Position numbers and translations under genes: made by a program. Below are positions 1 through 10,816 of a DNA stretch of 64,000 nt, piece after piece. The notes under the pieces were generated by a model that saw only the letters and a list, made by a program, of their open reading frames with translations, was not told where the DNA came from and ran no database searches. Position 1 is the stretch's first letter. Each line of letters begins with the position of its first letter. The stretch is from Mytilus galloprovincialis (taxonomy: Eukaryota > Mollusca > Bivalvia > Mytilida > Mytilidae), in assembly GCF_965363235.1 (NCBI RefSeq), contig NC_134841.1:30843440-30907439 (forward strand), in the 5' to 3' direction.

Positions 1-2735
1 TTCAGTTTCGGATTCTGTTTTGCATTTGATAAAACAGGGTCAATTAAATGTTTGTAGGACGAACGGACTAGGTGAATACAATATAACTAACTTTTTTTAG
101 AGTGGGATTATATAAACATGAGTTTTACTTAATGCGTGAAATTCAAAATGTTACATTTTGTTTTCTATTGAGCAACACGATCCCTACCAAACTTTGTGTG
201 ATCTCAGGTGCTTCGAAATGATAAGGATATCATACTTCATATGTGTCAACCGTTGTGTTATCCATGTTAGCACTTACCGTGGATACATTATTATTCGTTG
301 TATACCGATTTTCGTAGGTTTCGTGGGTGCAGGTGAACCAGGAAATCAAATGTTCAACGAAAAACATATTTTTAATAGGCTTCGTAAACAGAGATTGTCA
401 AAACCACTAAGTCAAATATCCACGAATATGCAAGTTTTCAGCAATTCACGAAAATTGATACCCACGAAAATAAATGAATCCACAGTATTCGGTCTATTTG
501 GTAGGCTACATTCAAGGAAAACAAGACGGGATTTTTGTTACGACAATTGAAACATATGTGTCGTCATTTGTAAATAAGATATTCCATAATAAAAATCAAA
601 TTCATTGACTATGGTATGGATTATGACTCTTTTTGAATGATCTTGATGATTTTAAATTACACTCATATGTATAATGATCTGACGAATGCTGCTTAAATAT
701 TTCTTGATATTGATCAATTATCTGCTTATTTAAAGATATACGTTTCAATACGTCGGTAGCCCCAGCGTTATTGTATGATTTTACCCTCTATACCTTTTTT
801 TCATAAAAATTGCACCCTTGTGATGTTATGTCAGCTTATTTGTTTTTCAATATCAGGTTGTTTAGATATCTTATAAACTGAAAATGAATTTCTATAATTT
901 AAGTCAAAGATCAAATAATTTGTGTATTTATTGCGACCCCAATCATCCTTTTCCACAGATTCACCTGATAGTTACCTGTCCATTTAAACTTTTGACAGTT
1001 TTATTGTTGAACAAACACAACATGTATTGATCTCTGTAGATTATTCACTGGGACCTTTAAATTTCTTTTAAGAGAAATCAATCACTCATTGATTAATCTA
1101 CCCGAGTAAAAAATGTATCTTCTAAATTGATAGAAATAACATGTCTAACCTTAAAAACTGCATACAGAGAACAATACCTGTTGTATTTGTTCAATGGGAC
1201 AAATGAACTGCCAAAAGTTTAGATTGACAGGTAAAAAAGTAAATATTATTAATTGCCTTTAAATCAATAATAAAGTTGACATTTTGTGCGAAAATGGCAG
1301 ACATTTTAAATTTATGTTATTTCAATATTTTTCCAATTGCATAAAAAGTCAAGACAATTTGGAAAGTTCTGTGCTTAAGTTGTGTCACAACACAACAAAC
1401 AAAATTGTAACGAAGGCATTTGTGTGTTGTTAGAACCGATAGCGCTAAGAACTGTTTTTTTTCCCTTAAACATTTGTATTGATCATTCTTCCATGTTTTA
1501 GTCTCCTTGTTTCCACTGAAGACGAACACTGCAACAGAGCATGCAAACCTCATCTTTCAAACATTTGATTTCCAATAATTAATTTCGTGATAATAGCTCT
1601 TTTTGGTGAAACCATGATTGCAAAAATATCCATTTATTTTCTACGAATATTTCAATAAGGGGAGGGTTAAATGATACTTGCGATTATCTGAAGGAGAAAG
1701 AGAATTTTCTTAAACATTTAACAAATAACAAAAACAGCAGGAAAATAGCTTAGTCCACAAGTCTCGATAATGTGACAAAATTCTTCAACCAAATTCCATA
1801 TAAGCATGTGGTCAACCCCATTATTTGCCACCTTTCTGTGAAGTTTTAGGGATCTTTACTGATAAAAGTAAAGGTTTAACACTGTTACTCTTACAAATTG
1901 TGATGAAATTGTTTTAATGTCTGAAAAAAATGAGAAAAATAATTCAACATACTCTAATGTAAATGCAATTTTCTTGTGACATTTCACGGATATCGGTTAA
2001 AGTTAATTACATGAATTAGGTTCCAAAAGCCCCCCCCCCCCTTTTCTGGAAGCAGAGGAGCACCGAAAAGCAGACTTGATTCATATTGAAAATTCGAAAC
2101 ATTTTGAAAATAGCCTACCTTTAACAATTGTTAGTCACCAGAACTTTACTCTAAGACACAGAATCCTAAAACAGCAAATGAAATATAACACAATAAACTC
2201 CCTTTTTCATCAGATCATTGGCAAATACACTTCAGCCTAGACTGACATCACACTGTGATAGTAGTGTCAGTTTATACTTACTGCTTCTGTAACTTGCTTG
2301 TGAGTTTAAATTATTAATATAGTGGGGAACGAAACGAAGTTATTATTTTGTTTCATTGTTATACCAGTAAATACACATTTCATGACCGCATGATATCTGC
2401 ATTAGGGATGTGGTAGGGTTGTCAATGACAATCCTTCCCATCCTACATAATGACGTGAGTGTAAACAACTACAAATGACATCTAATTAGCAGGAAATAAC
2501 AAATACATTGCAGTTTTACCTATTATTAACAAATTTTTCGTGTTTGTTAAGTAATTCAATATATCTCATTCTAGTAAATATTTTGTTTGTTAATTTCATG
2601 TTTACCTGAAATAAGTGTATTATTTTGCATTATTTTGTAATATTGTGTCATTGATAATTACAACATGTACAAGACAACAAGTTATTCATCTCTATTCATG
2701 ATGTAAGATAAATATATAAATATTTATCGTGTGTT
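1..2735. other. AT-rich intergenic DNA, no gene seen
   Basis: No coding region, RNA gene or clear repeat is recognised here. A 130-codon open frame at 158-550 begins with TTG, resembles no family I know and lacks a convincing coding pattern. A 12-nt C run lies at 2030-2041. There is no sign of exons with good splice sites, but a small exon could be missed without a transcript. Confidence 0.5.
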
Positions 2736-3105
2736 TTTCTATGTTGTGATGTTATGCTATTGTTTCAGAAAAAGGGAGAAGGTTTGGTACCATTAAAACG
2801 TTTAATCCCGCTGCATGTGTTTGCACCTGTCCTAAGTCAGGAATCTGATGTACAGTAGTTGTTGTTTGTTTATGTAATTTATACGTGTTTCTTGTTTTTC
2901 GTTTTTTATATAGATTAGACCGTTGGTTTTCCCGTTTGAATGGTTTTACACTAGTAATGTTGGGGCCCTTTATAGCTTGTTGTTCGGTGTGAGCCAAAGC
3001 TATATGTTAATGGCCGTACATTTACATATAATGGTTTACTTTTATGAATTGTTATTTTGATGGAGAGTTGTCTCATTGGCACTCACACCACATGAATGTT
3101 TTTGC
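2736..3105 (+). repeat. Dispersed mussel-type repeat, family A (copy 1)
   Basis: This block matches 12190-12510 over its length: CACCTGTCCTAAGTCAG, then a TATATAGATTAGA segment, then TTCGGTGTGAG, and finally GGAGAGTTGTCTCATTGGCA near the 3' end. The 3' end alone recurs at 24690-24785 (+), and in reverse at 12977-13010, 48312-48350 and 53725-53760. No protein is encoded. The class is unknown; the frequent solo 3' ends would fit a 5'-truncating retroelement tail. Confidence 0.6.
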
Positions 3106-4280
3106 CGATTTCATGTGCTTTCTAAAAAAATATCTATTTGAAAAATATCAATTGATAACATTTCAGGTAAAACGGGAATTTATTGAGTAGCATATGCAAA
3201 CTATAATAGAAAAAACAACGCAACTATGTTGTTTAATCATTCAAACGCAGACGTGAGGCTTGGAAGATAGTGTACAGCTATCAAGCCAGTGACATAATGG
3301 TTTTGATTGCACATCATGCAACTTTACCCCAAAAATGTATTAAAAAATAAATAAAAACTAAGTAAAAGAATATATCAGCATTAGCAGTTGAGTCAATACC
3401 TTCTGATACCCGAATAGTCGTCTAATCCGTAATTGTAACGATTATATCGTATTCCCGATTACGTCATTTTATCAAATTTGATCACAAACATATTGTGTTA
3501 TTATGATAAACAAAAGCACAGCCTATACAAACTCTCTCCACATTAAAATGTGCAACGTATACATCATATATATCAACATCATTTATTATCCATAAAAAAT
3601 GTGAAAATAAAAACGTTTTTGCTTAGTGTGGATTTGTATAGCGTGTTGGTCATGCAAATTAGGGACGGTGCAATATTTATCAAGCAGGGGGGACCGGTGC
3701 AAATCGCAAAACCTGTTTGGAAAAAAGTATTGTCCCATGCTGATGTGATAGGAAAAAAAGTTATGTCCCATGACCTCTATTCATTAAAAATATATGTGTC
3801 CCATGAATATCATGGATATATTGAGTGAATAAAAACACAATCTGTACAATCTGTACAATCTGTACCTTAAATAATGTAAAGCAACAATATGTATTGTGAT
3901 ATAAATGTTTTTGACAATAATTTTAACATTTTCATTCATTCATGCAGTCACAGACATATTATTAAAGGCATAAAATGCACTATTTACGATCACACAGATT
4001 TATGTAACAATAAGAAAAAATCATTGTTACACATTAAATGTAAGAAAAACTTTTTGTTACACAAACTAGAGGCTCCCAGGTGAATAAATGATCACTTAGG
4101 CAAAATTGGCAAATGAGAAACATTTTAAATGACAAAATTTTCATAATAGCTACATCAATTTTTACAAAATTTCATATGCAGCAAGTAAAGATCTTCAGTA
4201 TTACTGGTTTTGATTTTTACAATAATTAAATTGTTTTGAAAACATACTATCTCAAAATTGAAAATGAAAAAAACAAGTGA
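3106..4280. other. AT-rich intergenic DNA, no gene seen
   Basis: Nothing is recognised. Short open frames at 3550-3828 and 3889-4083 have low-complexity composition and match no family I know. A small direct triplication of an 11-bp CTGTACAAT-type word lies at 3840-3864. Confidence 0.45.
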
Positions 4281-4305
4281 AACTGCGAGCTACTGCTCAC
4301 TGATG

Positions 4306-5500
4306 ATACCCCCGCCGCAAGTGGATAATATTAATAGTGTAAAAATATGCAAGTGTTCGGTAAACAGGAAGTTGTCAAGTGATGAATCTGAAAACGCATC
4401 ACACGGTATAGCTGACATATATAAATCCTGAAACCAAATTTCAGAAATCCTTGTATTGTAGTTCCTGAGAAAAATGTGACGAAAATTTTCAACTTGGCTA
4501 TCATGTGTAAAATCATACAAGTGTTCGGTAAACAGGAAGTTGTCGAGTGATGAATCTGAAAACGCATCACACGGTATAGCTGACTTATATAAATCCTGAA
4601 ACCAAATTTCAGAAATCCTTGTATTGTAGTTGCTGAGAAAAATGTGACGAAAACTTTCAACTTGGCTATCATGTGTAAAATCATACAAGTGTTCGGTAAA
4701 CAGGAAGTTGTCAAGTGATGAATCTGAAAACACACACAGGAAGTTGTCAAGTGATGAATCTGAAAACGCATCACACGGTATGGCTAACATATATAAATGT
4801 TGATACCAAATTACAGAAAGGGTGGATGTGTAGTTCCTGAGAAAAATGTGACGAAAATTTTCAACTTGGCTATTATGTGTAAAATCATACAAGTGTTCGG
4901 TAAACAGGAAGTTGTCAAGTGATGAATCTGAAAACGCATCACACGGTATGGCTAACATATATAAATGTTGATACCAAATTACAGAAAGGGTGGATGTGTA
5001 GTTCCTGAGAAAAATGTGACGAAAGTTTCATGGGACGGACTGACTGACGGACGGACTGACGGACGGACTGACGGACGGACTGACGGACTGACGGACGGAC
5101 TGACGGACTGACGGACGGACTGACGGACGGACAGACAGAGGTAAAACAGTATACCCCCCCTTTTTTAAAGCGGGGGTATAAAAATGTGACGAAAATTTTC
5201 AACTTGGCTATTATGTGTAAAATCATACAAGTGTTCGGTAAACAGGAAGTTGTCAAGTGATGAATCTGAAAACGCATCACACGGTATGGCTAACATATAT
5301 AAATGTTGATACCAAATTACAGAAAGGGTGGATGTGTAGTTCCTGAGAAAAATGTGACGAAAGTTTCATGGGACGGACTGACTGACGGACGGACTGACGG
5401 ACGGACTGACGGACGGACTGACGGACGGACTGACGGACTGACGGACGGACAGACAGAGGTAAAACAGTATACCCCCCCTTTTTTTAAAGCGGGGGTATAA
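4306..5500 (+). mobile_element. Hairpin-ended tandem-repeat element, ATACCCCCGC family
   Basis: The 5' end reads ATACCCCCGC (4306-4315) and the 3' end is its complement GCGGGGGTAT (5489-5498). The core is a tandem repeat of about 168 bp, with starts near 4351, 4519, 4687, 4891 and 5231. A GACGGACGGACT minisatellite (5034-5137 and 5370-5455) sits just before the 3' hairpin. The hairpin end occurs twice (about 5150-5180 and 5470-5500), so the 3' half has itself been duplicated together with one core unit. The architecture resembles the pearl/Helentron-like tandem-repeat elements described in bivalves. That assignment is inference; no transposase is encoded. Confidence 0.7.
5034..5137. repeat. 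GACGGACGGACT minisatellite
   Basis: Units of 8 and 12 bp made of GACG and GACT words, repeated about ten times. A second block lies at 5370-5455. Translation gives Ser-Val-Pro-Arg low-complexity frames that are not genes. Confidence 0.85.
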
Positions 5501-6383
5501 AAATGACATTTCAGCATGTTCAAACGACCAAAACATCAAACTATCAAAGATAAAAAATCATGGTAATTAGCAAAATAAACATGATTGATAATCTTTACTC
5601 ATACATATGAAACCTTGTAAAAATTAAAGTACCTATTACATGAAAATATTCAGAGTCTTTGCCGTCACCGTTAAATATGACAGAATATTCCACTACTATA
5701 ATTGAAAAAGTATTAAGTCTATGTGTGGTCTAACACTGTTTTTTTAAAACGTTTTAATGAGTGACTTCTAGTATTATTAGATGGTGCTAAAGTAAATAGG
5801 CTCATCCAGTCGATGTCATCTATACCATGCAACGCTTTGTAGACTTGTATCATATAATTCCTATCCCTACGATATTCAAAATACAAACATTATTTTTTTA
5901 TCACTATAAATTTATCCACAATTTTGGGTATACCTGTAAAAATAAATGGGGATAATACCCATTTATGAGGATTTCCCCCAACCTGCTGTTTTTTATGTCA
6001 ATAGTTCAAGGTTTACAAAATGTCATTGTAAATATTGCAGATTCCCAAATCTATGCAAATAGCTGTATGGGCACAAATTTTATTAAGAACACTTCAAGAA
6101 GAAAATAAGGTTATACCTCACTTGGTCTATCTCAATATAGCTCAAATAGTTAATCATACATAATTGAGTATAATGCACCATTATAATATAGATGGTTATT
6201 TTCTGTCTGACTTTTTTTTACCAGTGGCAGTGGTGGGGAAACGAAAAATAGAAAATTCTTGCCCCCAGCCATATGATTTGAGCAAAATATGCTAAATTTT
6301 CAGGGACAAGGTTAGAAAATAAAGCTAACAAAATGACATAGTTAAACAAACATGCCCTCATACCCTTTCTAAATCTATACAAT
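5501..6383. other. AT-rich intergenic DNA, no gene seen
   Basis: No coding region, RNA gene or repeat structure is recognised between the tandem-repeat element and the foldback element. Confidence 0.45.
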
Positions 6384-7099
6384 CCATTTTACACAGGCAC
6401 TTGTTTCTATCCATTGGAAGACCCACTATCAAAGTATATTTACGAGAAGGTACCCAACTACTTTTTTCACCTCTCCGCTTAAAACCCTTATTTCTCTGTC
6501 AATTCAGTCTCAAATTTTTTGTTCCATACACCATTCGATTCATGAAAAGTTTATCTTTCAGATAATATGCATTGTATTTACCCTTAGAGTACCCCTTACT
6601 CCCAGTACACAAGATTTGTCAATAAATTTTCATGTGATCGTTTTTAGTCCTCCTACAAAATACAACTACTTCCGTTTTAGATATTTTGCATAAAACAGTG
6701 AAGGATAAGTCTAAAGAGTGACAAATGATTAATGTAAAGTCTAGAGAGTAAATGACCCTATGAACTATGAACCGACCAATCACAAGCTTTGAATTTTTCT
6801 GCTTTAAACCGGTTGTTGTTGTATTTTGTAGGAGGACTAAAACGATAACATGAAAATTTATTGACAAATCTTGTGTACTGGGAGTAAGGGGTACTCTAAG
6901 GGTAAATACAATGCATATCATCTGAAAGATAAACTTTTCATGAATCGAATGGTGTATGGAACAAAAAATTTGAGACTGAATTGACAGAGAAATAAGGGTT
7001 TTAAGCGGAGAGGTGAAAAAAGTAGTTGGGTACCTTCTCGTAAATATACGTTGATAGTGGGTCTTCCAATGGATAGAAACAAGTGCCTGTGCCATTTTA
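6384..7099. mobile_element. 700-bp foldback element with 8-bp target duplication
   Basis: Two arms of about 280 bp (6392-6672 and 6812-7091) are near-perfect inverted copies around a spacer of about 140 bp. The element begins CACAGGCACTTGT and ends with the complement. It is flanked by a perfect 8-bp direct repeat, CCATTTTA, at 6384-6391 and 7092-7099. An 8-bp duplication is typical of the hAT superfamily, so a non-autonomous hAT-like foldback is the best guess. No transposase is present. The 158-codon minus-strand frame over it is a translation of the arms. Confidence 0.88.
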
Positions 7100-7965
7100 G
7101 TTTGTTTTGATTTTGTTGATCACCCGCCGAATTGTCTAAATGCAGAGTCAAGCTGGTAAAATTCCGTCCATGAAATATATCTTAAACCCATTTATAAAAT
7201 ATAAAATAATGAAAGCCAACGGCCCGAAATGTTTGAGTTGTCTTTTTACATAAACTAAAACAGAGCTAGTCTTCTGGTTTACATTTTATACTATTTTGAA
7301 TTTAAAACTTAATTATGTTTTTTTAAATAGAAAATGTTATCTTTTAACAATCTGTGTAATGAATTTCTTAACCAATCTGTGGTGTTCTATAAATGGGAAG
7401 ACAAAAGAGTAACTTTAATAGTATAATAATATTAGAATAGAAAATAAATGGAAATTTGGGAATAAGTTTGTTTTTAAGAAAAGTTTTGAAAAGTTAATAG
7501 AGACTCAGCTATGTGCAATGGAATTTGTTTGTATCACACTTTCAATTACTTTTTAAATTGTTATTAAACCATGTTTATTGTTGTTTACATTTTACTGAGT
7601 TACCTTTCCATGTTCATTTACATGTAAATTACATTTTATGATGTTTCATTATTTTAAATATGTTTTTAGTATATGTTTTTGTTGGTATTTTCTGAGTCGC
7701 CTGAAATTAAAATATTTATATCATTTCATAAGTCAAATTTGGTGAACATGTCATGCATTTTGTGACATTTGATTTGTATAATTAAAATTAAGTACATGCT
7801 CAATTCAAGCTGCTCAAGTGTTACTCATGTTACCAGTATTATTTTTTTTTAGATCTAGTCATGTCTTATTTTGTAATTATTGTTATCTTTTACATATTTT
7901 ATACTAAAAATTGTTTTAATATATATATTCTACTTAGAGTTTTTGTTTATTCATAAATATATTAT
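7100..7965. other. AT-rich intergenic DNA, no gene seen
   Basis: Very AT-rich sequence. No coding frame, repeat copy or RNA gene is recognised. Confidence 0.45.
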
Positions 7966-8060
7966 GTTATTACCACAGGCACTTGTCTCAGAAAAAAAAA
8001 TCCTATATACCTTATTATATAGGAATTTTTTTTTCTGAGACAAGTGCCTGTGGTTATTAC
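7966..8060. mobile_element. 79-bp mini-foldback with 8-bp target duplication
   Basis: An almost perfect palindrome occupies 7974-8052. It starts CACAGGCACTTGT, the same terminus as the 700-bp foldback 0.9 kb upstream. It is flanked by an exact 8-bp direct repeat GTTATTAC (7966-7973 and 8053-8060). The arms are about 36 bp with almost no loop. This looks like the smallest member of the same transposon family, reduced to the termini alone. Confidence 0.9.
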
Positions 8061-8399
8061 ACCTCTAATTGATTTTGTTATTTAAGATTCACATTGTTTA
8101 TCATATTCTGTTTCTGTTTTAATGTTTCTTGTGTGTATTTTTGGGCTAATTAAAATAAAATGTCCCCGAGGGTATCACCAGCCCAGTAGTCAACACTTCG
8201 GCGTTGACATGAATATCAATAATGTGGTCATTTTTATAAATTTCCTGTTTACCAAACTTTGAAATTTTTGAAAAACTAAGGATTTTCTTATTCCAGGCAT
8301 AGATTACCTTAGCCGTATTTGGCACAACTTTTTGGAATTTTGGATCCTCAATGCTCTTCAACTTTGTACTTGTTTGGCTTTATAAATATTTTGATATGA

Positions 8400-8443
8400 G
8401 CGTCACTGATGAGTCTTATGTAGACGAAACGCGCGTCTGGCGT
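8400..8443 (+). ncRNA. Hammerhead ribozyme 1 (type I)
   Basis: The core boxes CTGATGA and GAAA and the cleavage triplet GTC are all present. Stem I: GCGUCA with UGGCGU (six pairs including wobbles). Stem II: GUC/GAC around a 7-nt loop. Stem III: only A-U and C-G capped by GCGC, a minimal form typical of animal retroelement hammerheads that may act as a dimer. Predicted cleavage is after 8437. Confidence 0.92.
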
Positions 8444-8711
8444 ACTTAATTATAATCTTGGTACCTTTGATAACTATTTACATCACTGGGTCGATGACAC
8501 TGCAGGTGGACGTTTCGTCCCCGAGAGAATCACCAGCCCAGTAGTCAACACTTCGGTGTTGACATGAATATCAATAATGTGGTCATTTTTATAAATTTCT
8601 TATTCCAGGCATAGATTACCTTAGCCGTATTTGGCACAACTTTTTGGAATTTTGGATCCTCAATGCTCTTCAACTTTGTACTTGTTTGGCTTTATAAATA
8701 TTTTGATATGA

Positions 8712-8755
8712 GCGTCACTGATGAGTCTTATGTAGACGAAACGCGCGTCTGGCGT
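8712..8755 (+). ncRNA. Hammerhead ribozyme 2 (type I)
   Basis: Identical core and stems to the copy at 8400. It closes a short (312-bp) monomer. Confidence 0.92.
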
Positions 8756-8796
8756 ACTTAATTATAATCCTGGTACCTTTGATAACTATTTACACC

Positions 8797-8875
8797 ACTG
8801 GGTCGATGCCACTGCTGGTGGACGTTTCGTCCCCGAGGGTATCACCAGCCCAGTAGTCAACACTTCGGTGTTGAC
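8797..8875 (+). ncRNA. Retrozyme folded domain outside the ribozyme
   Basis: Four helices can be drawn here. P1: ACTGGG (8797-8802) with CCCAGT (8849-8854). P2: GCTGGTG (8814-8820) with CACCAGC (8843-8849). P3: GGACG/CGTCC around TTT (8820-8832). P4: an 8-bp stem GTCAACAC/GTGTTGAC capped by TTCG (8856-8875). P1/P2 and P2/P3 share a boundary base, so they would stack or trade one pair. The same helices with different sequences occur in the other retrozyme class at 61087-61168 (minus strand). Copies recur in every complete monomer of the array. Confidence 0.72.
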
Positions 8876-9066
8876 ATGAATATCAATAATGTGGTCATTT
8901 TTATAAATTTCCTGTTTACCAAACTTTGAAATTTTTGAAAAACTAAGGATTTTCTTATTCCAGGCATAGATTACCTTAGCCGTATTTAGCACAACCTTTT
9001 GGAATTGTGGATCCTCAATGCTCTTTAACTTTGTACTTGTTTGGCTTTATAAATATTTTGATATGA

Positions 9067-9110
9067 GCGTCACTGATGAGTCTTATGTAGACGAAACGCG
9101 CGTCTGGCGT
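9067..9110 (+). ncRNA. Hammerhead ribozyme 3 (type I)
   Basis: Same 44-nt motif with intact core and all three stems. It closes a long (355-bp) monomer. Confidence 0.92.
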
Positions 9111-9421
9111 ACTTAATTATAATCCTGGTACCTTTGATAACTATTAACACCACTGGGTTGATGCCACTGCTGGTGGACGTTTCGTCCCCGAGGGTATCAC
9201 CAGCCCAGTAGTCAACACTTCGGTGTTGACATGAATATCAATAATGTGGTCATTTTTATAAATTTCCTGTTTACCAAACTTTGAAATTTTTGAAAAACTA
9301 AGGATTTTCTTATTCCAGGCATAGATTACCTTAGCCGTATTTTGCACAACTTTTTGGAATTTTGGATCCTCAATGCTCTTAAACTTTGTACTTGTTTGGC
9401 TTTATAAATATTTTGATATGA

Positions 9422-9465
9422 GCGTCACTGATGAGTCTTATGTAGACGAAACGCGCGTCTGGCGT
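9422..9465 (+). ncRNA. Hammerhead ribozyme 4 (type I)
   Basis: Same 44-nt motif with intact core and all three stems. It closes a long monomer. Confidence 0.92.
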
Positions 9466-9733
9466 ACTTAATTATAATCCTGGTACCTTTGATAACTATT
9501 TACACCACTGGGTCGATGCCACTGCTGGTGGACGTTTCGTCCCCGAGGGAATCACCAGCCCAGTAGTCAACACTTCGGTGTTGACATGAATATCAATAAT
9601 GTGGTCATTTTTATAAATTTCTTATTCCAGGCATAGATTACCTTAGCCGTATTTGGCACAACTTTTTGGAATTTTGGATCCTCAATGCTCTTCAACTTTG
9701 TACTTGTTTGGCTTTATAAATATTTTGATATGA

Positions 9734-9777
9734 GCGTCACTGATGAGTCTTATGTAGACGAAACACGCGTCTGGCGT
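9734..9777 (+). ncRNA. Hammerhead ribozyme 5 (type I, stem III loop variant)
   Basis: Core intact. The stem III loop reads ACGC instead of GCGC, while the two closing pairs are kept, so it should still fold. It closes a short monomer. Confidence 0.9.
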
Positions 9778-10044
9778 ACTTAATTATAATCCTGGTACCT
9801 TTGATAACTATTTACACCACTGGGTCGATGCCACTGCTGGTGGACGTTTCGTCCTCGAGGTATCACCAGCCCAGTAGTCAACACTTCGGTGTTGACATGA
9901 ATATCAATAATGTGGTCATTTTTATAAATTTCTTATTCCAGGCATAGATTACCTTAGCCGTATTTGGTACAACTTTTTGGAATTTTGGATCCTCAATGCT
10001 CTTCAACTTTGTACTTGTTTGGCTTTATAAATATTTTGATATGA

Positions 10045-10088
10045 GCGTCACTGATGAGTCTTATGTAGACGAAACACGCGTCTGGCGT
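10045..10088 (+). ncRNA. Hammerhead ribozyme 6 (type I, stem III loop variant)
   Basis: Carries the same ACGC loop variant as the copy at 9734. The two therefore share a recent ancestor, probably by local duplication of short monomers. Confidence 0.9.
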
Positions 10089-10398
10089 ACTTAATTATAT
10101 TCCTGGTACCTTTGATAACTATTTACACCACTGGGTCGATGCCACTGCTGGTGGACGTTTCATCCCCGAGGGTATCACAAGCCCAGTAGTCAACACTTCG
10201 GTGTTGACATGAATATCAATAATGTGGTCATTTTTATAAATTTCCTGTTTACCAAACTTTGAAATTTCGAAAAACTAAGGATTTTCTTATTCCAGGCAAA
10301 GATTACCTTAGCCGTATTTGGCACAACTTTTTGGAATTTTGGATCCTCAATGCTCTTCAACTTTGTACTTGTTTGGCTTTATAAATATTTTGATATGA

Positions 10399-10442
10399 GC
10401 GTCACTGATGAGTCTTATGTAGACGAAACGCGCGTCTGGCGT
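10399..10442 (+). ncRNA. Hammerhead ribozyme 7 (type I)
   Basis: Intact core with the GCGC loop. It is the last ribozyme of the array; the following monomer decays after about 105 bp. Confidence 0.92.
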
Positions 10443-10816
10443 ACTTAATTATAATCCTGGTACCTTTGATAACTATTAACACCACTGGGTCGATGCCACT
10501 GCTGGTGGACGTTTCGTCCCCGAGGGTATCACCAGCTCAGTAGTCAACACTTCGTTGTTGACATGAATATCAATTATATGGTCATTTTTACAAATTTCCT
10601 GTTTACTAAACTTTATATATACTGGCAATAGTATAAAACAGTTGAACTATACCCAGTACACAAGTATTTCCTATTCTAAACCTTCAAACTTGTTAAAAGA
10701 ATAAGTTAAGGACTTGTTGTCTTCATATTTTCTTGGCCATATTGTCTCTTTAATTTTGATTTGACAATTGTTATTCATTTTGTGCAGTTCACAAGACTGT
10801 GTTTTCATAGCTTTAT

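Larger units (their letters stand above)
8157..10612 (+). repeat. Tandem hammerhead-retrozyme array, seven ribozymes
   Basis: Monomers of about 355 bp (long) or 312 bp (short) repeat head to tail. Ribozyme starts at 8400, 8712, 9067, 9422, 9734, 10045 and 10399 give spacings of 312, 355, 355, 312, 311 and 354. Each complete monomer has a block carrying the ribozyme and a block with conserved hairpins (CCCGAGGGTATCACCAGCCC and a UUCG-capped stem). The array begins inside the hairpin block near 8160 and decays after 10600. Animal retrozymes, non-autonomous retroelements that propagate as self-cleaved circular RNAs, have this layout. No protein is needed from the element itself. The recurring 66-71-codon antisense frames are a by-product of repetition. 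Confidence 0.9.

Noticed and set aside
158..550. 130-codon frame near the left edge
   Set aside because: No ATG start, no recognisable domain, and composition like the surrounding AT-rich DNA.
4290..4958. 222-codon minus-strand frame with a repeated peptide
   Set aside because: The peptide repeat is only the 168-bp tandem DNA repeat read in frame; a second frame over the same DNA is equally open.
4939..5523. Frames rich in Ser-Val-Arg-Pro or Asp-Gly-Leu-Thr repeats
   Set aside because: They are translations of the GACGGACT minisatellite and are open on both strands.
6619..7151. Minus-strand frames of 158 and 77 codons
   Set aside because: They lie across the arm and spacer of the foldback element, and the opposite arm gives the complementary text.
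8157..10612. CRISPR-like or satellite interpretation of the regular repeats
   Set aside because: Units are over 300 bp without unique spacers and contain intact ribozymes; this is eukaryotic DNA.
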